64,000 bases of DNA from Stenomitos rutilans HA7619-LM2 (GCA_019358945.1 JAHHIE010000005.1:124001-188000); one strand, 5' to 3'; shown: positions 34,935 to 44,068, counted from the stretch's first letter. Numbers and translations: made by a program. Notes: generated by a model not told the origin, from the letters alone.

Positions 34935-35852
34935 ATGCTATCACTGTTACGAATAAGACTGCATCATGCGATCGACTTGTGGAAAGCATCCCAGGCAGTT
35001 ACAACAGCTAACGATGCTTCCTCTACCTGCAAGGAGCATGGAGCAAGTGCTTTGACGGCTCAAGCCATACCGATCAAGCGTGTCGGAAATGCTACGTCCT
35101 TGCGTTACGCTTGCGCGATCGCGCACCAACTTGCCACCTCTCCCGATCAAGCATCAACGATCGCGGCTCAACTGGTCGATACTCTGCGGCACGCTTTAGC
35201 AAAGGATCCAGACGCATCGTTCCAAGAGGCATTGTTCCAAGAGATAGGCATCGACGCTACGGCTACCGGGTTTATTCAGTTTGAGGTAGGCGATCGCGCG
35301 ATCGCCACCTGGCTGAACTTACGGCTTGCCCACGCACAACCGCTGCCCCCATTGCCAACCATTCCATTAGGTGAAGCCGAGCGGCAACGCATGCTGCAAT
35401 CCCCAGCCGTGTTTGACGCACAGCACGCCCACGCCCGTTGTTGCTCACTTTTACGCCTTGCCCACTATGAGGCACTCATTCACTTAGACCGACTGGCAGC
35501 ATCGCCACAAGACTGGCAGTTTCGCAGCCCAGCAACGGTTCCCTGGCTCAAACACACCGAGGAACTGAACGTCCTCTATCCGGTCGATCGCGCTTTAATT
35601 GCTCAATTGCTGGATGCCCACGATCATCTGTTCGATGCATCCCGCCCTCGTACCCAGTCATCCGTGCTGCGATCGACACAACTCGTTGCACATGCTTTTC
35701 AAGCGTTTCATCGTGCTTATCCTCTATACGGAGGCAGGCCTGAAGATGCCGCTATCGTCGTAGTGAGATTAGGATTACTAATGATTACTCAGCGCGTTTT
35801 GCACCTGCTTTTGCATGATGGACTTAAGCTGTACCCTGCCGCAGAACTCTAG
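34935..35852 (+). CDS. Orphan DALR anticodon-binding-domain protein, ArgRS-derived
   Basis: The 305-residue protein has an arginyl-tRNA-synthetase-like C-terminal DALR domain (HARCCSLLRLAHYEALI, then helices through ITQRVLHLLLHDGLKL) and an N-terminal segment similar to the start of ArgRS (LRYACAIAHQLA, VGDRAIATWLNLRL). The catalytic Rossmann domain with HIGH and KMSKS is absent. It cannot charge tRNA; tRNA binding or a regulatory role is possible. Similar proteins seem common in cyanobacteria. It stands alone and is transcribed away from the Crp-like gene. Confidence 0.75.
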   Translation: MLSLLRIRLHHAIDLWKASQAVTTANDASSTCKEHGASALTAQAIPIKRVGNATSLRYACAIAHQLATSPDQASTIAAQLVDTLRHALAKDPDASFQEALFQEIGIDATATGFIQFEVGDRAIATWLNLRLAHAQPLPPLPTIPLGEAERQRMLQSPAVFDAQHAHARCCSLLRLAHYEALIHLDRLAASPQDWQFRSPATVPWLKHTEELNVLYPVDRALIAQLLDAHDHLFDASRPRTQSSVLRSTQLVAHAFQAFHRAYPLYGGRPEDAAIVVVRLGLLMITQRVLHLLLHDGLKLYPAAEL

Positions 35853-35984
35853 GCGGCTGCCTGCCCGCACCATCAAGAACTGTCAATGCTAGAACGCGCT
35901 TATATAGATTTTCTTGCTCAATAAAGGCGTAGACAAACAGGTTGCCTTCAGCTATAGTCTTAAGTGTGTGAGGAGCGAACCAGC

Positions 35985-36025
35985 AAGGGCACCGAGACGA
36001 AACACGGTCAGTCGTCGGTGCCCTT
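35985..36025 (+). terminator. Terminator-like stem-loop after the DALR gene
   Basis: AAGGGCACCGA (35985-35995) pairs with TCGGTGCCCTT (36015-36025). It lies 130 bp after the DALR stop and ends in a short T-containing run. Confidence 0.6.
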
Positions 36026-36140
36026 CCTGATTTTAAAGTGTCGCTTAAGCGTGTCGCTCGTTCCCACAAAGATTTTTACAGTCAGAGATTTTCATAGTCA
36101 AAGGTTTTCATAGAGCATTCAGCCTGATGCAACACAGGAT

Positions 36141-36252
36141 TAGGACTTACGCAAAAGCGATTATCTTTCGCCCCCTAGCCCCCAATGCTGGGGGAACCGA
36201 GCTAATTAAAGCCCCCAGCATTGGAGGTTTGGGGGCAAATGCGTAAGTCCTA
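36141..36252. mobile_element. 112-bp MITE with TAGGACTTACGCA ends and AGGAT target duplication
   Basis: The ends TAGGACTTACGCA and TGCGTAAGTCCTA are perfect 13-bp inverted repeats, and C-rich and G-rich inner arms (CCCCCAATGCTGGGGG, CCCCCAGCATTGGAGG) form further pairings. AGGAT lies immediately outside both ends (36136-36140, 36253-36257), a likely target-site duplication. A relative with the same ends, interrupted by another element, is at 4402-4699. It lies just upstream of folP and may carry part of its promoter. Confidence 0.8.
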
Positions 36253-36275
36253 AGGATGAATTGAAACGACTCAGG

Positions 36276-37136
36276 ATGTCTCCAACAGTTTCACCACTTT
36301 TACCCTGGACAATCAGATCTCGTTCTTTTGACTGGGGCGATCGCACCTATTTGATGGGTGTACTCAACGTGACACCGGATAGTTTCAGTGATGGCGGTTT
36401 ATTCAACAGTCTGGAAACAGCGATCGTCCACGCGCGTACCCTTGTAGCCGCTGGTGCAGATATTCTCGATGTTGGTGGACAGTCCACACGACCGAATGCG
36501 GTTGAGGTTTCGCTCGACGAAGAGCTTCATCGTGTAGTGCCTATTATTGAGCAGATACGGCAAGAAACAGATATTCCCCTTTCAATTGATACGACACGGG
36601 CAGCGGTTGCTCAAGCGGCGATCGCGGCGGGTGCAGATATTGTGAACGATATTTCTGGCGCAACCTATGATGCTGACATGTTACCAGCCGTTGCAGCCCT
36701 GAATGTGCCCCTGATCTTGATGCATCTGCGCGGTACGCCTCAAACCATGCAGCAACTCACAGAGTATGGCGACGTAGTTGAGGACATCCGTGCCTTTTTG
36801 AACGCACGCCTTGAGGCTGCGATCGCCTGTGGTGTTGACCGTGCAAGTATTGCGATCGATCCAGGCATCGGCTTTGCTAAAACCTATCAGCAAAATTTAG
36901 AAATCTTGCGTCGCTTGCCTGAGTTGCGTTCTCTAACGTGCCCCCTTTTGGTAGGAGCATCGCGCAAAAGCTTTATTGGGCACATCCTAAACCAACCCAG
37001 CCCGAAAGAGCGAGTGTGGGGCACAGCCGCCGCCTGTAGTGCCGCGATCGCAGGTGGTGCTGATATTCTCCGCGTTCACGATGTGCGTGAGCTAAAGGAC
37101 GTTTGTCAAGTTGCTGATGCTATCTTCAGGTTTTAA
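36276..37136 (+). CDS. folP: Dihydropteroate synthase
   Basis: FolP condenses p-aminobenzoate with hydroxymethyl-dihydropterin pyrophosphate in folate synthesis. All family motifs are present: MGVLNVTPDSFSDGG, DVGGQSTRPNA, VNDISGA, LMHLRG, DPGIGFAKT and GASRKSFIG. The 286-residue length is normal. The ATG at 36276 is preferred over a TTG five codons upstream. A MITE ends 24 bp before the start. Confidence 0.95.
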   Translation: MSPTVSPLLPWTIRSRSFDWGDRTYLMGVLNVTPDSFSDGGLFNSLETAIVHARTLVAAGADILDVGGQSTRPNAVEVSLDEELHRVVPIIEQIRQETDIPLSIDTTRAAVAQAAIAAGADIVNDISGATYDADMLPAVAALNVPLILMHLRGTPQTMQQLTEYGDVVEDIRAFLNARLEAAIACGVDRASIAIDPGIGFAKTYQQNLEILRRLPELRSLTCPLLVGASRKSFIGHILNQPSPKERVWGTAAACSAAIAGGADILRVHDVRELKDVCQVADAIFRF

Positions 37137-37155
37137 TCAAAACGTTTCAAACACG

Positions 37156-37884
37156 TCATCCATCTGATGAAGACCGAGAAAGTTGCTGCACTTCGTGTTG
37201 AACGCTCATGCCAATTTTTAAGGCTTCGTTGAGTAATTCAACATACTCACTGGCCTGATTGTTTACCTCCAATGTTCTCAAGCTGATCAAGTTTGCCTCA
37301 ATATTTGCCAGGAGATCGGCGCGACGTGCTAGAAGGCTACGATGTTGCCGCAAGATTTTTTCCGTCATAAGACCGCAAACCAAACTGTTGCGCGCGATCG
37401 TGAGGGCTTCGATCGCCTGCTGACGCTCCATCGTATGGGTGTGTAAATGGTCGATCGCATCCAGTCGATCGACCACAACAACAGCTTGCAGCACTTCGTT
37501 GTATTGATCAACTTCATCCAATAGCCTTGCCAATGGCAAAAAGGCTTTGCTGCGCCAGATCATAGCCACATTCCAGCCAATCACCAGAACCACTGTAAGG
37601 CTTAAAGTGATGGATAAAAACCTTGAAATGGTTGGCAAATCGCTAACAGTATTGGCATGATTCCGAATGATGAGTAGACCAACTGGCAGCGTCAAAATCA
37701 GCGTCAAGATGAGTACGAATACTTGCATCAGGCCAAACGAAAGCCAACGTTTAGGAGCGTTGAAGAGGCCAGGACGAAAGCCACCACCAATCATACTGCC
37801 GATGAAGAGATCATTGACTTCAAGGCCAGTGAGACGTTCTAGCTCTTTGGTTGTAATCGCTAAAGCATTCAATTCGGAGTTCAT
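37156..37884 (-). CDS. Two-helix membrane protein of unknown function
   Basis: The 242-residue protein has two strong hydrophobic helices (about 49-73 and 85-108) and a long helical cytosolic C-terminal region (120-240). No family is recognised. It converges on folP. Start and frame look sound because codon use is like its neighbours. Confidence 0.6.
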   Translation of the reverse strand: MNSELNALAITTKELERLTGLEVNDLFIGSMIGGGFRPGLFNAPKRWLSFGLMQVFVLILTLILTLPVGLLIIRNHANTVSDLPTISRFLSITLSLTVVLVIGWNVAMIWRSKAFLPLARLLDEVDQYNEVLQAVVVVDRLDAIDHLHTHTMERQQAIEALTIARNSLVCGLMTEKILRQHRSLLARRADLLANIEANLISLRTLEVNNQASEYVELLNEALKIGMSVQHEVQQLSRSSSDG

Positions 37885-37931
37885 CTCGTGCAGCGCTAAT
37901 ATCTGGAATGTTTGAAATTCTGGAATGCCTG

Positions 37932-38073
37932 AGAGGATGTCTTAAAAGCAACAAAGCAGCGAGCAACGGATAAAGAACGGATGAATCGGATGGTAAATTT
38001 CGAGCGAGAGCCATTATCTATCCGTTTCATTCGGTATAAATCCGCTGATAATCATACTTCTCAGACATCCTCT
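37932..38073. mobile_element. 142-bp MITE-like element with AGAGGATGTCT ends
   Basis: AGAGGATGTCT (37932-37942) and AGACATCCTCT (38063-38073) are perfect 11-bp inverted ends. Inner words CGGATGAATCGGATGG and CTATCCGTTTCATTCGG are partly complementary. The outer flanks share an imperfect 18-bp direct repeat (GAAATTCTGGAATGCCTG, GAAACTCTGGAAAGTCTG), which may predate the insertion. No coding capacity. Confidence 0.65.
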
Positions 38074-38127
38074 GAAACTCTGGAAAGTCTGAATTTAAAT
38101 GATTGAGGTTTTAGAAAGGCATAATAT

Positions 38128-38802
38128 TCAGGTTAAAAGGCTGATGAGAGCATTCCAGACACCTGAAAAGAAACTTCCTTCTCTAGCGCGAAATAATTCA
38201 AACTGACCTGGAGAACCAAAGAAAGGGCGCAACGTCCACCCAAGCTGACTGCCAACAAAGCCATAAAGCACTAACCAAAAGCGAAGAATGTTTCTGCGTA
38301 CTTTTATGCTTTGACTAGCACCATCCTCTTCGATCGGTTTCATCACCTGGTACAGAAAGGACACACCCAGCACACCCGTTAACGCAAAGATCGCTACATT
38401 TAGTAATAGGAAGAACGAGTAATCGTTCACAGTAATTAAGAAAAAGAGCGTTACTGGAGCAAAACCACACAAGAGGATGGCAATGACAGAAACGGCTGTC
38501 AATAAATAGGTGAAGTGTTGCCCGATCGTCTGCTTTGAACCAAAAAGCGCATTAAAAATATAGAGCGTCGGCAGACAAATCAACAGTGTTAGCAAGTACA
38601 AAGCTGGTAGTTTGATCGCTGAGGATGCCACTTGCGGCAAACTATGAAAGGCTCCAATAATGGCACCATAAAGGGCGAAAAAACAAGAGCTGGAAATGAG
38701 GAGCGCTGTGATTTTACTTTTGAGTCCAATCCCGTCGTAGATTTCGGCTAAGAAATCTTTGCGATCGCGTAGTAGCGCAATCACCGTAGAAAAATAGTTC
38801 AT
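38128..38802 (-). CDS. Multi-pass membrane protein of unknown function
   Basis: The 224-residue protein has about five membrane helices (near 33-53, 65-85, 97-117, 125-145, and 180-200). The ATG at 38800-38802 has GGAGA nine bases upstream, which rejects a longer frame. I associate similar proteins with an uncharacterised family sometimes labelled actin-binding WH2, a name that does not reveal its function. Confidence 0.6.
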   Translation of the reverse strand: MNYFSTVIALLRDRKDFLAEIYDGIGLKSKITALLISSSCFFALYGAIIGAFHSLPQVASSAIKLPALYLLTLLICLPTLYIFNALFGSKQTIGQHFTYLLTAVSVIAILLCGFAPVTLFFLITVNDYSFFLLLNVAIFALTGVLGVSFLYQVMKPIEEDGASQSIKVRRNILRFWLVLYGFVGSQLGWTLRPFFGSPGQFELFRAREGSFFSGVWNALISLLT

Positions 38803-38980
38803 GGGTGAATCTCCTATATGCAGTAGGGTGAACCGGGAGCGATCAAACCGGGGACGCATCGTTACATACAGGTCAGTTCGGGTTATTACAGATGCTTTAT
38901 AGAAACCTTATGGTTTGAGGCAAAAGGTAGAAGGTAAAAGGCTAAAGAAGTTGTTGGTTTTTAGAAGGAGGCTGGATGGT

Positions 38981-39035
38981 TGACGGCTGATCGCTGATCG
39001 CTAATGCCTGATGGCTGATCGCTGACCGCTGATAG
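38981..39035. repeat. Heptanucleotide array (TGATCGC type)
   Basis: Eight tandem units vary from TGATCGC (TGACGGC, TGATCGC, TGATCGC, TAATGCC, TGATGGC, TGATCGC, TGACCGC, TGATAG). Confidence 0.85.
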
Positions 39036-39041
39036 TTCTTC

Positions 39042-39067
39042 AACTCAAAACCCAAAACTCAAAACTT
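39042..39067. repeat. Heptanucleotide array (AACTCAA type)
   Basis: Four units of AACTCAA, AACCCAA, AACTCAA and AACTTC stand between the two TGATCGC-type arrays. The reverse complement TTTGAGTT also occurs in trmJ. Confidence 0.8.
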
Positions 39068-39073
39068 CTACGC

Positions 39074-39110
39074 TGACGGTTGACGGCTGAGCGCTGATGG
39101 CTGAGCGCTA
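39074..39110. repeat. Heptanucleotide array (TGACGGY type)
   Basis: Units TGACGGT, TGACGGC, TGAGCGC, TGATGGC and TGAGCGC run directly before the obg region. Confidence 0.8.
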
Positions 39111-39203
39111 TTTGATCAAGAATCAAGTCAAAGAACTAACGGGTTGTCGATTGCATTCGTCGCAATTGCCTATGATGAAGAGTGAAGGCGTTAGTTTCGT
39201 GAC

Positions 39204-40331
39204 ATGCAATTTATCGATCAGGCCGAGGTTCAGGTACAGGCAGGGAACGGAGGCGATGGGTTAGTGGCCTTTCGGCGTGAGAAGTATGTACCCGCTGGTG
39301 GCCCTTCTGGCGGTAATGGGGGCCGGGGTGGTTCCGTATTGTTTCGCGCGGTCGAAAATTTGCAAACGCTTTTAGATTTTCGCTACAACCACTTATTTAA
39401 GGCGGATGATGGACAGCGGGGTGGGCCAAACAACCGGACTGGCGCATCAGGGCACGATCGCATCATTGATGTTCCTTGCGGCACGATGATCTACGATGCG
39501 GAAACAGAAGCGTTGCTCTGCGATCTTGTCAGCCCGAATCAAACGTTTTGTGTGGCGACGGGGGGCAAGGGTGGCCTGGGCAACCAGCATTTTCTCAGTA
39601 ATCGCAACCGTGCGCCGGAACGAGCTTTACCCGGCTTACCTGGAGAAGCTCGCTTTCTGCGGTTGGAACTCAAGCTGTTAGCAGAGGTGGGTATCATCGG
39701 GTTGCCAAATGCAGGCAAATCAACGTTAATTGCAGCCCTCTCGTCTGCCAGACCGAAAATTGCCGATTATCCTTTTACAACGCTGGTGCCCAATTTGGGG
39801 GTGGTGCGTAAGCCAACGGGCGATGGCACGGTCTTTGCTGACATTCCAGGATTGATTGAAGGCGCACATACAGGGACAGGTTTAGGCCACGACTTTTTGC
39901 GTCATGTCGAGCGCACGCGCCTGCTCTTACATCTCATTGATGTCACCAGTCCCGATGCGATCGCCGACTACCACACGATTCAACAAGAGCTGCATGCCTA
40001 TGGACGTGGATTGCCCGATCGTCCTCAGCTATTGGCACTCAGCAAGCTTGATGCGATGAGCCAAGACGCTGAAACTGTTAATGAACTTGCGGCTCAACTG
40101 CATACCTTAAGTCAGGTGCCTGTATTTCAAATCTCAGCCGTAGCACGCACAGGGCTAGAACCATTGCTCAATCAGGTTTGGCAATCACTTGAGGTCTTGC
40201 AGGCAGAGGCATTAGAGGCAGAAGCGCTGCTGAAGGCTACGGCAGCAGAACCGGAGACAGCTTTGCCACTAGACGCGATCGCCTCTAATCAGGCAATACT
40301 GGATGCCGATCTGACCGCTCCGCTTTCCTGA
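39204..40331 (+). CDS. obg: GTPase Obg
   Basis: Obg/CgtA is a ribosome-associated GTPase needed for large-subunit maturation and stress control. The glycine-rich Obg fold is seen at residues 1-158 ([28 protein letters not shown]), and the G domain has [10 protein letters not shown] (G1), [10 protein letters not shown] (G3) and LSKLD (G4). The C-terminal region after residue 330 is short and Ala/Glu-rich rather than a full OCT domain. The start is the ATG at 39204. Confidence 0.95.
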   Translation: MQFIDQAEVQVQAGNGGDGLVAFRREKYVPAGGPSGGNGGRGGSVLFRAVENLQTLLDFRYNHLFKADDGQRGGPNNRTGASGHDRIIDVPCGTMIYDAETEALLCDLVSPNQTFCVATGGKGGLGNQHFLSNRNRAPERALPGLPGEARFLRLELKLLAEVGIIGLPNAGKSTLIAALSSARPKIADYPFTTLVPNLGVVRKPTGDGTVFADIPGLIEGAHTGTGLGHDFLRHVERTRLLLHLIDVTSPDAIADYHTIQQELHAYGRGLPDRPQLLALSKLDAMSQDAETVNELAAQLHTLSQVPVFQISAVARTGLEPLLNQVWQSLEVLQAEALEAEALLKATAAEPETALPLDAIASNQAILDADLTAPLS

Positions 40332-40357
40332 GTCACGACACCAGAGACCTCTAGCCG

Positions 40358-42289
40358 CTATGGAGACGAAGTAACGGCTGTCTTTATCGGCACAGTAGAA
40401 CCAAGGCTTGAAACATCACTATCAGCGACGGGAATTGACTGGCCCGATGATTCAGGCATTAGCGCCTGACTGCTTGGTGCCGTTGGTGTACGGTTGAGGT
40501 ATTGATAGACGGTGCGAGATGCCTTTTGTACCAAGTCATACGCCTGATCGTCGTTGTACGATCGCTTCACTAGAACTGTGAGCGCATAACGCTTGCCGTT
40601 TGGCATATCGATCAGCCCTACATCTCCAATCATGCCGCCAATGTCGCCTGTTTTATGAGCAATGGTGGCCCCTTTCTCTAAGCCCTGTGGTAATTGGCTG
40701 TGATTGACCGTTCGCTGCATAATGTCTAACAGCCGATCGCGCGATCGCATGGAAACAAGCTCTCCCTGACTGATGCGGGTCATCAGCAGTGACATATCTT
40801 TGGGGCTTGTAGTATTTGTGCCACTTAAGTCAGGCAGCAAGCTGTTGATCGCCGTTGACATCAACCCCCAAGACTGAAAGCGTTGGTCTAACGCAGCCAT
40901 ACCGCCTAAACGAGCAATCACCATATTAGTAGCGGTGTTATCGCTAATGGTGATCATTTTAGTCACGGTTTCCAGCGCGGTAAACTGGCTACCAACAGGC
41001 ATCCCCTGCATCTCGCCCGATCCACCCGCTACCAATTCTTTTCGCATGGTGAGCAATTCATCCAAGCGAATCTTACCTGCATCAACATCCTGAAAAAAAG
41101 CAACCAGAATTGGCACTTTGATGGTGCTGGCAGCAGCAAAGGAGGCACCACCATTTAGATCTAGATAGGAACTGGTATCGAGGTCAAATAAAAAGATGCC
41201 TGGCGTTAGTCGAGGGTTTTGCAACGCCAGAGTTTGGAGAGCCGCTTTCAGGGATGTTAGTTCCTGCCCCATTTTAGGTAGTTGCGTAGCAGAGGCGCTT
41301 TCTCCGCTGAGACCGCTTCCACCAAGATTGCTCTGAGAGGCTGTTGCAGATCGATCGCCCCTAGTGCTTTCAGTAGCATCCGCTTTCTTTGTCGCCTGTT
41401 GGGAAGCGCCTGCGGACAATCGAGCCGCAGGGTCTAGCACAGACAATATCGTACCGACCAAAACGCCAATGCCAACGCTCAAAATCAGCATTCGGGCTGC
41501 ATAGAGACCTGCCGAGAAACCCCGCGATCGCGGCTGAGAAGCCGCATCTCGCCTACGACTTTGCATCCCTGGACGAGACTTCAGTCGCTCTGTGATTGTC
41601 CGCTCTAAAAGGTCTGAAGTTGTCTGCTGCTGGGCCGCATCCCCACGACGTGAACGTTCCCGCACCTCTCGTTTCAGCGCTAAGCCCCTGGCCTGAGCAC
41701 GCCGATCGGTAGGAGAAGGCTGCAAAACTGTCAGTGCATGAGAGCCAAAACTTTGTAGGGTGGTTGGTTGCTTCATGCCGCGTCGCCAACCATCCTGTCG
41801 AGCTAGCTGTTTTCCTTTTGGTGGTGCAGCGTTGCTGGAGGCAGGCGACCAGCTACTCACCTGGCGCGATCGTCCATCAACCGCCTGCCGCAGTTGGGCT
41901 TCTGCCAGCTTAGAAGCCGCTTGTTCACGAGATACTGGTTTAGATGGCTGCCTCAACCGTTGCAAAAAATTGGGCGATGGAGTAGCGCCATTGGCAGGAA
42001 TATCTTTTCGCCTTGCCTGCTGCCGTGCTGATCGACGCAAGGCACGCTTGTTGGCCTGCCCAAACACTATTTGCCAGAGTGTCTGACGCGGTTGTCGTGC
42101 CGCAACGTTTTTCACCCCAGAGTTTTTCACCTCAGATAATGGCGCTGTTCCTAAGCGTCTTTGTTCTGATGGCAACTGCCGCTCAGAGTTAGCATAATCG
42201 TGCGCCCCTCGCTCTGGTTTCGCCGCGCGAGCGGACGTTGACGAATCATGGCTGCGTGACCTGCGTGACAGACCGCCCGTTTCTGGCAT
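40358..42289 (-). CDS. Serine hydrolase with class A beta-lactamase-like domain and long basic N-terminus
   Basis: The 643-residue protein has a C-terminal serine-hydrolase domain with the class A motifs SxxK (Ser388, STIK), SDN (near 446) and KTG (near 543). A single membrane helix (about 266-286) anchors it with the hydrolase outside. The first 265 residues are highly basic and low in complexity (many Arg, Gln, Ser), an unusual cytosolic extension. The canonical Glu166 omega-loop was not clearly identified, so it may be a peptidase rather than a true beta-lactamase. The ATG at 42287-42289 has GGAG six bases upstream, which settles the start. Confidence 0.85.
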   Translation of the reverse strand: MPETGGLSRRSRSHDSSTSARAAKPERGAHDYANSERQLPSEQRRLGTAPLSEVKNSGVKNVAARQPRQTLWQIVFGQANKRALRRSARQQARRKDIPANGATPSPNFLQRLRQPSKPVSREQAASKLAEAQLRQAVDGRSRQVSSWSPASSNAAPPKGKQLARQDGWRRGMKQPTTLQSFGSHALTVLQPSPTDRRAQARGLALKREVRERSRRGDAAQQQTTSDLLERTITERLKSRPGMQSRRRDAASQPRSRGFSAGLYAARMLILSVGIGVLVGTILSVLDPAARLSAGASQQATKKADATESTRGDRSATASQSNLGGSGLSGESASATQLPKMGQELTSLKAALQTLALQNPRLTPGIFLFDLDTSSYLDLNGGASFAAASTIKVPILVAFFQDVDAGKIRLDELLTMRKELVAGGSGEMQGMPVGSQFTALETVTKMITISDNTATNMVIARLGGMAALDQRFQSWGLMSTAINSLLPDLSGTNTTSPKDMSLLMTRISQGELVSMRSRDRLLDIMQRTVNHSQLPQGLEKGATIAHKTGDIGGMIGDVGLIDMPNGKRYALTVLVKRSYNDDQAYDLVQKASRTVYQYLNRTPTAPSSQALMPESSGQSIPVADSDVSSLGSTVPIKTAVTSSP

Positions 42290-42491
42290 AGCACACTCCG
42301 ACAAAAGCTGAGGGACGAATCAGGATTGACGCAATAGTTTTCGCACACTTCTCGACAATGGGCAAGAGGCAAAACGGGCAAGAGGCAAAATCTTAAGCCC
42401 TACTTGCAATCGACGTACCCTGTCAACCAAGAGCTATCAGAATTGTAGACCAACCATTTCTAAAACGAACGTGGTTTCTTTAACCGCTAGC

Positions 42492-43499
42492 CTAGCTCCC
42501 TAATATATTTTCACCTCGATCGTTCTCTGCATCTGCCAGCACAGAACCACCTGAAGGACTACTTTTCCTTTCGTTAATTTTTTGTATCGCCCACTCAACC
42601 TGGCTTAAAATGCCGCGTAACATTGCGACTTCTTCACTAGAAAGCAGTGCGCGATTATACAACCGACGAAATTTTTGCATGCGGCTGGCAGCAGTATGTG
42701 GGTGGAGATAGCCGATCGCCAGTAGCAAGGCTTCGAGTTGGTGGTAATAGCCCTCCAGGACATCAAGAGGGGCGGGCGGGGAGTGGGGAGTAGGGAGTGG
42801 ATGGGTTGAGTTTTGAGTTTTGAGTTTTGAGTTTTGAGTTTCAAGGGTTGAATCGAGATGTTCTTGTTCCCTCGCTCTCCCTACCACCTCTAACTCATCT
42901 ACCCCTTCTACCCCCTGCCCTCTGCCTTCTGCCCCCTCCCCCCTGCCTTCTACCTCCCGCCCCCTGCCCCCTTTGCTCCCCTTACCCCCTCTGCCCTCTA
43001 CCTCCTGCTCCCACTGATAGAGTTCATAGCAGCAAATAGCGACCGCTTGTGCGAGATTCAAAGACGCATAGGCAGGGCTAGAAGGAATGGCGACAAACCG
43101 CTGGGCATAGTTGAGTTCCTCGTTGCTCAACCCGCGATCTTCGGGGCCAAAGATGATCGCACTCCGTTCTTGAGACACTGCTTCGAGTAACCAGGGCAAG
43201 GCAGTTCTAGGAGGCTCTAACACAGTGGATACTCTGGGTCGAGCCGTTGTGGCGATCGCCCGCTGACATCCCTGCAACGCTTCTGGCAACGTAGAAACCA
43301 CGATCGCCGCTTCCAAAACATCGGCAGCATGAACCGCCATCAACCGGGCTTCTTCTCCCACTGGATCGCACTTTGGCTTGACTAACACTAAATGCTGTAA
43401 GCCCATGTTTTTCATCACACGGGCGATCGCGCCTACATTTAGTGCCCCGGCAGGCTCAACCAAGACGATGCGGATCGCTGCCAATCCCAACTCAGTCAT
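42492..43499 (-). CDS. trmJ: tRNA 2'-O-methyltransferase TrmJ-like, with a repeat-encoded insertion
   Basis: The N-terminal 160 residues are a SPOUT/TrmH-class methyltransferase (LVEPAGALNVGAIARVMKNM, FGPEDRGLSNEEL, IPSSPAYASLNLAQAV), which 2'-O-methylates position 32 of tRNAs. Residues about 166-245 are a low-complexity insertion (EVEGRG, KGGRG, ETQNSKLKTQN, THPLPTPHSPP) encoded by heptanucleotide repeats. The normal C-terminal helical part (EGYYHQLEALLLAIGYL) then resumes in frame. The ATG at 43497-43499 is chosen; one five codons earlier exists. Confidence 0.85.
   Translation of the reverse strand: MTELGLAAIRIVLVEPAGALNVGAIARVMKNMGLQHLVLVKPKCDPVGEEARLMAVHAADVLEAAIVVSTLPEALQGCQRAIATTARPRVSTVLEPPRTALPWLLEAVSQERSAIIFGPEDRGLSNEELNYAQRFVAIPSSPAYASLNLAQAVAICCYELYQWEQEVEGRGGKGSKGGRGREVEGRGEGAEGRGQGVEGVDELEVVGRAREQEHLDSTLETQNSKLKTQNSTHPLPTPHSPPAPLDVLEGYYHQLEALLLAIGYLHPHTAASRMQKFRRLYNRALLSSEEVAMLRGILSQVEWAIQKINERKSSPSGGSVLADAENDRGENILGS
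42807..42842. repeat. TTTTGAG heptamer array inside trmJ
   Basis: Five tandem TTTTGAG units, read on the minus strand as CTCAAAA, encode LETQNSKLKTQN-type residues inside the trmJ insertion. Confidence 0.85.
42890..43012. repeat. C/T-rich heptamer array inside trmJ
   Basis: About 17 seven-base units (CCCTGCC, CTCTGCC, TTCTACC and variants) encode the Glu/Gly/Arg-rich part of the insertion on the minus strand. Three units make 21 bases, so only copy changes in threes keep the frame. Confidence 0.8.
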
Positions 43500-43634
43500 A
43501 ATGTTAGAAGGCATGCTAGAAGGTAAAAGGCAAAAGGTAGAAAGACCGTGAAAGCCTAACCTCCAATGTACAAGCTGCGATCGCCATATTCGCCTTCTTT
43601 AGCCTTCATCCTTTATCCTTCACTCCTTACTCTC

Positions 43635-43787
43635 ATGGCACGCGCCCGCTCCAAAGCTGATCTGCCAACCAAAGTTTGTCCTGTATGCGATCGACCCTTT
43701 ACCTGGCGCAAAAAGTGGGAAGCCTGCTGGGATGACGTGAAATATTGCTCAGAGCGCTGTCGCCGACATCGGTCTAAGAGCGATTAG
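43635..43787 (+). CDS. DUF2256-domain small protein
   Basis: The 50-residue protein is a zinc-ribbon-like DUF2256 protein with four Cys in CPVCDRPF and YCSERCRRH. It is basic and probably binds nucleic acid. The ATG at 43635 is used because the upstream 23 residues of the open frame are translated heptamer-like repeats. Its function is unknown. Confidence 0.8.
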   Translation: MARARSKADLPTKVCPVCDRPFTWRKKWEACWDDVKYCSERCRRHRSKSD

Positions 43788-44068
43788 TTTTTGGTTTTTA
43801 GTTGTTAGCCATTAGCAGTTTCGATCGGCTCACCGTTGCTTAATGGTGTTGAAGGATGAGCTAGAGAGTAGTTTAAGCAGATTGCTGTACTGAGCCTTGC
43901 AATTTTAGAGCCATAGAGAATGCTAAGCTTTGTTTCCCCAGTCTTTTGGTGAAGGGGCTAAAGCACTTAGCTGCACTATTTTCTTACGTCAAGACCAGCA
44001 ACTTTTCTGACATGCCCATAGGGCTTTAAACCAATCACTCAACACGTCTACAGCACAGAGGTTCAGTC

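Larger units (their letters stand above)
35853..36275. other. Intergenic stretch with terminator and MITE
   Basis: The gap before folP contains the terminator at 35985-36025 and the 112-bp MITE at 36141-36252. No gene is seen. Confidence 0.6.
38803..39203. other. Intergenic stretch dominated by heptanucleotide repeats
   Basis: The gap between the membrane protein and obg contains the three heptamer arrays annotated within 38981-39110. The obg promoter must lie in or after them. No gene is seen. Confidence 0.6.
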
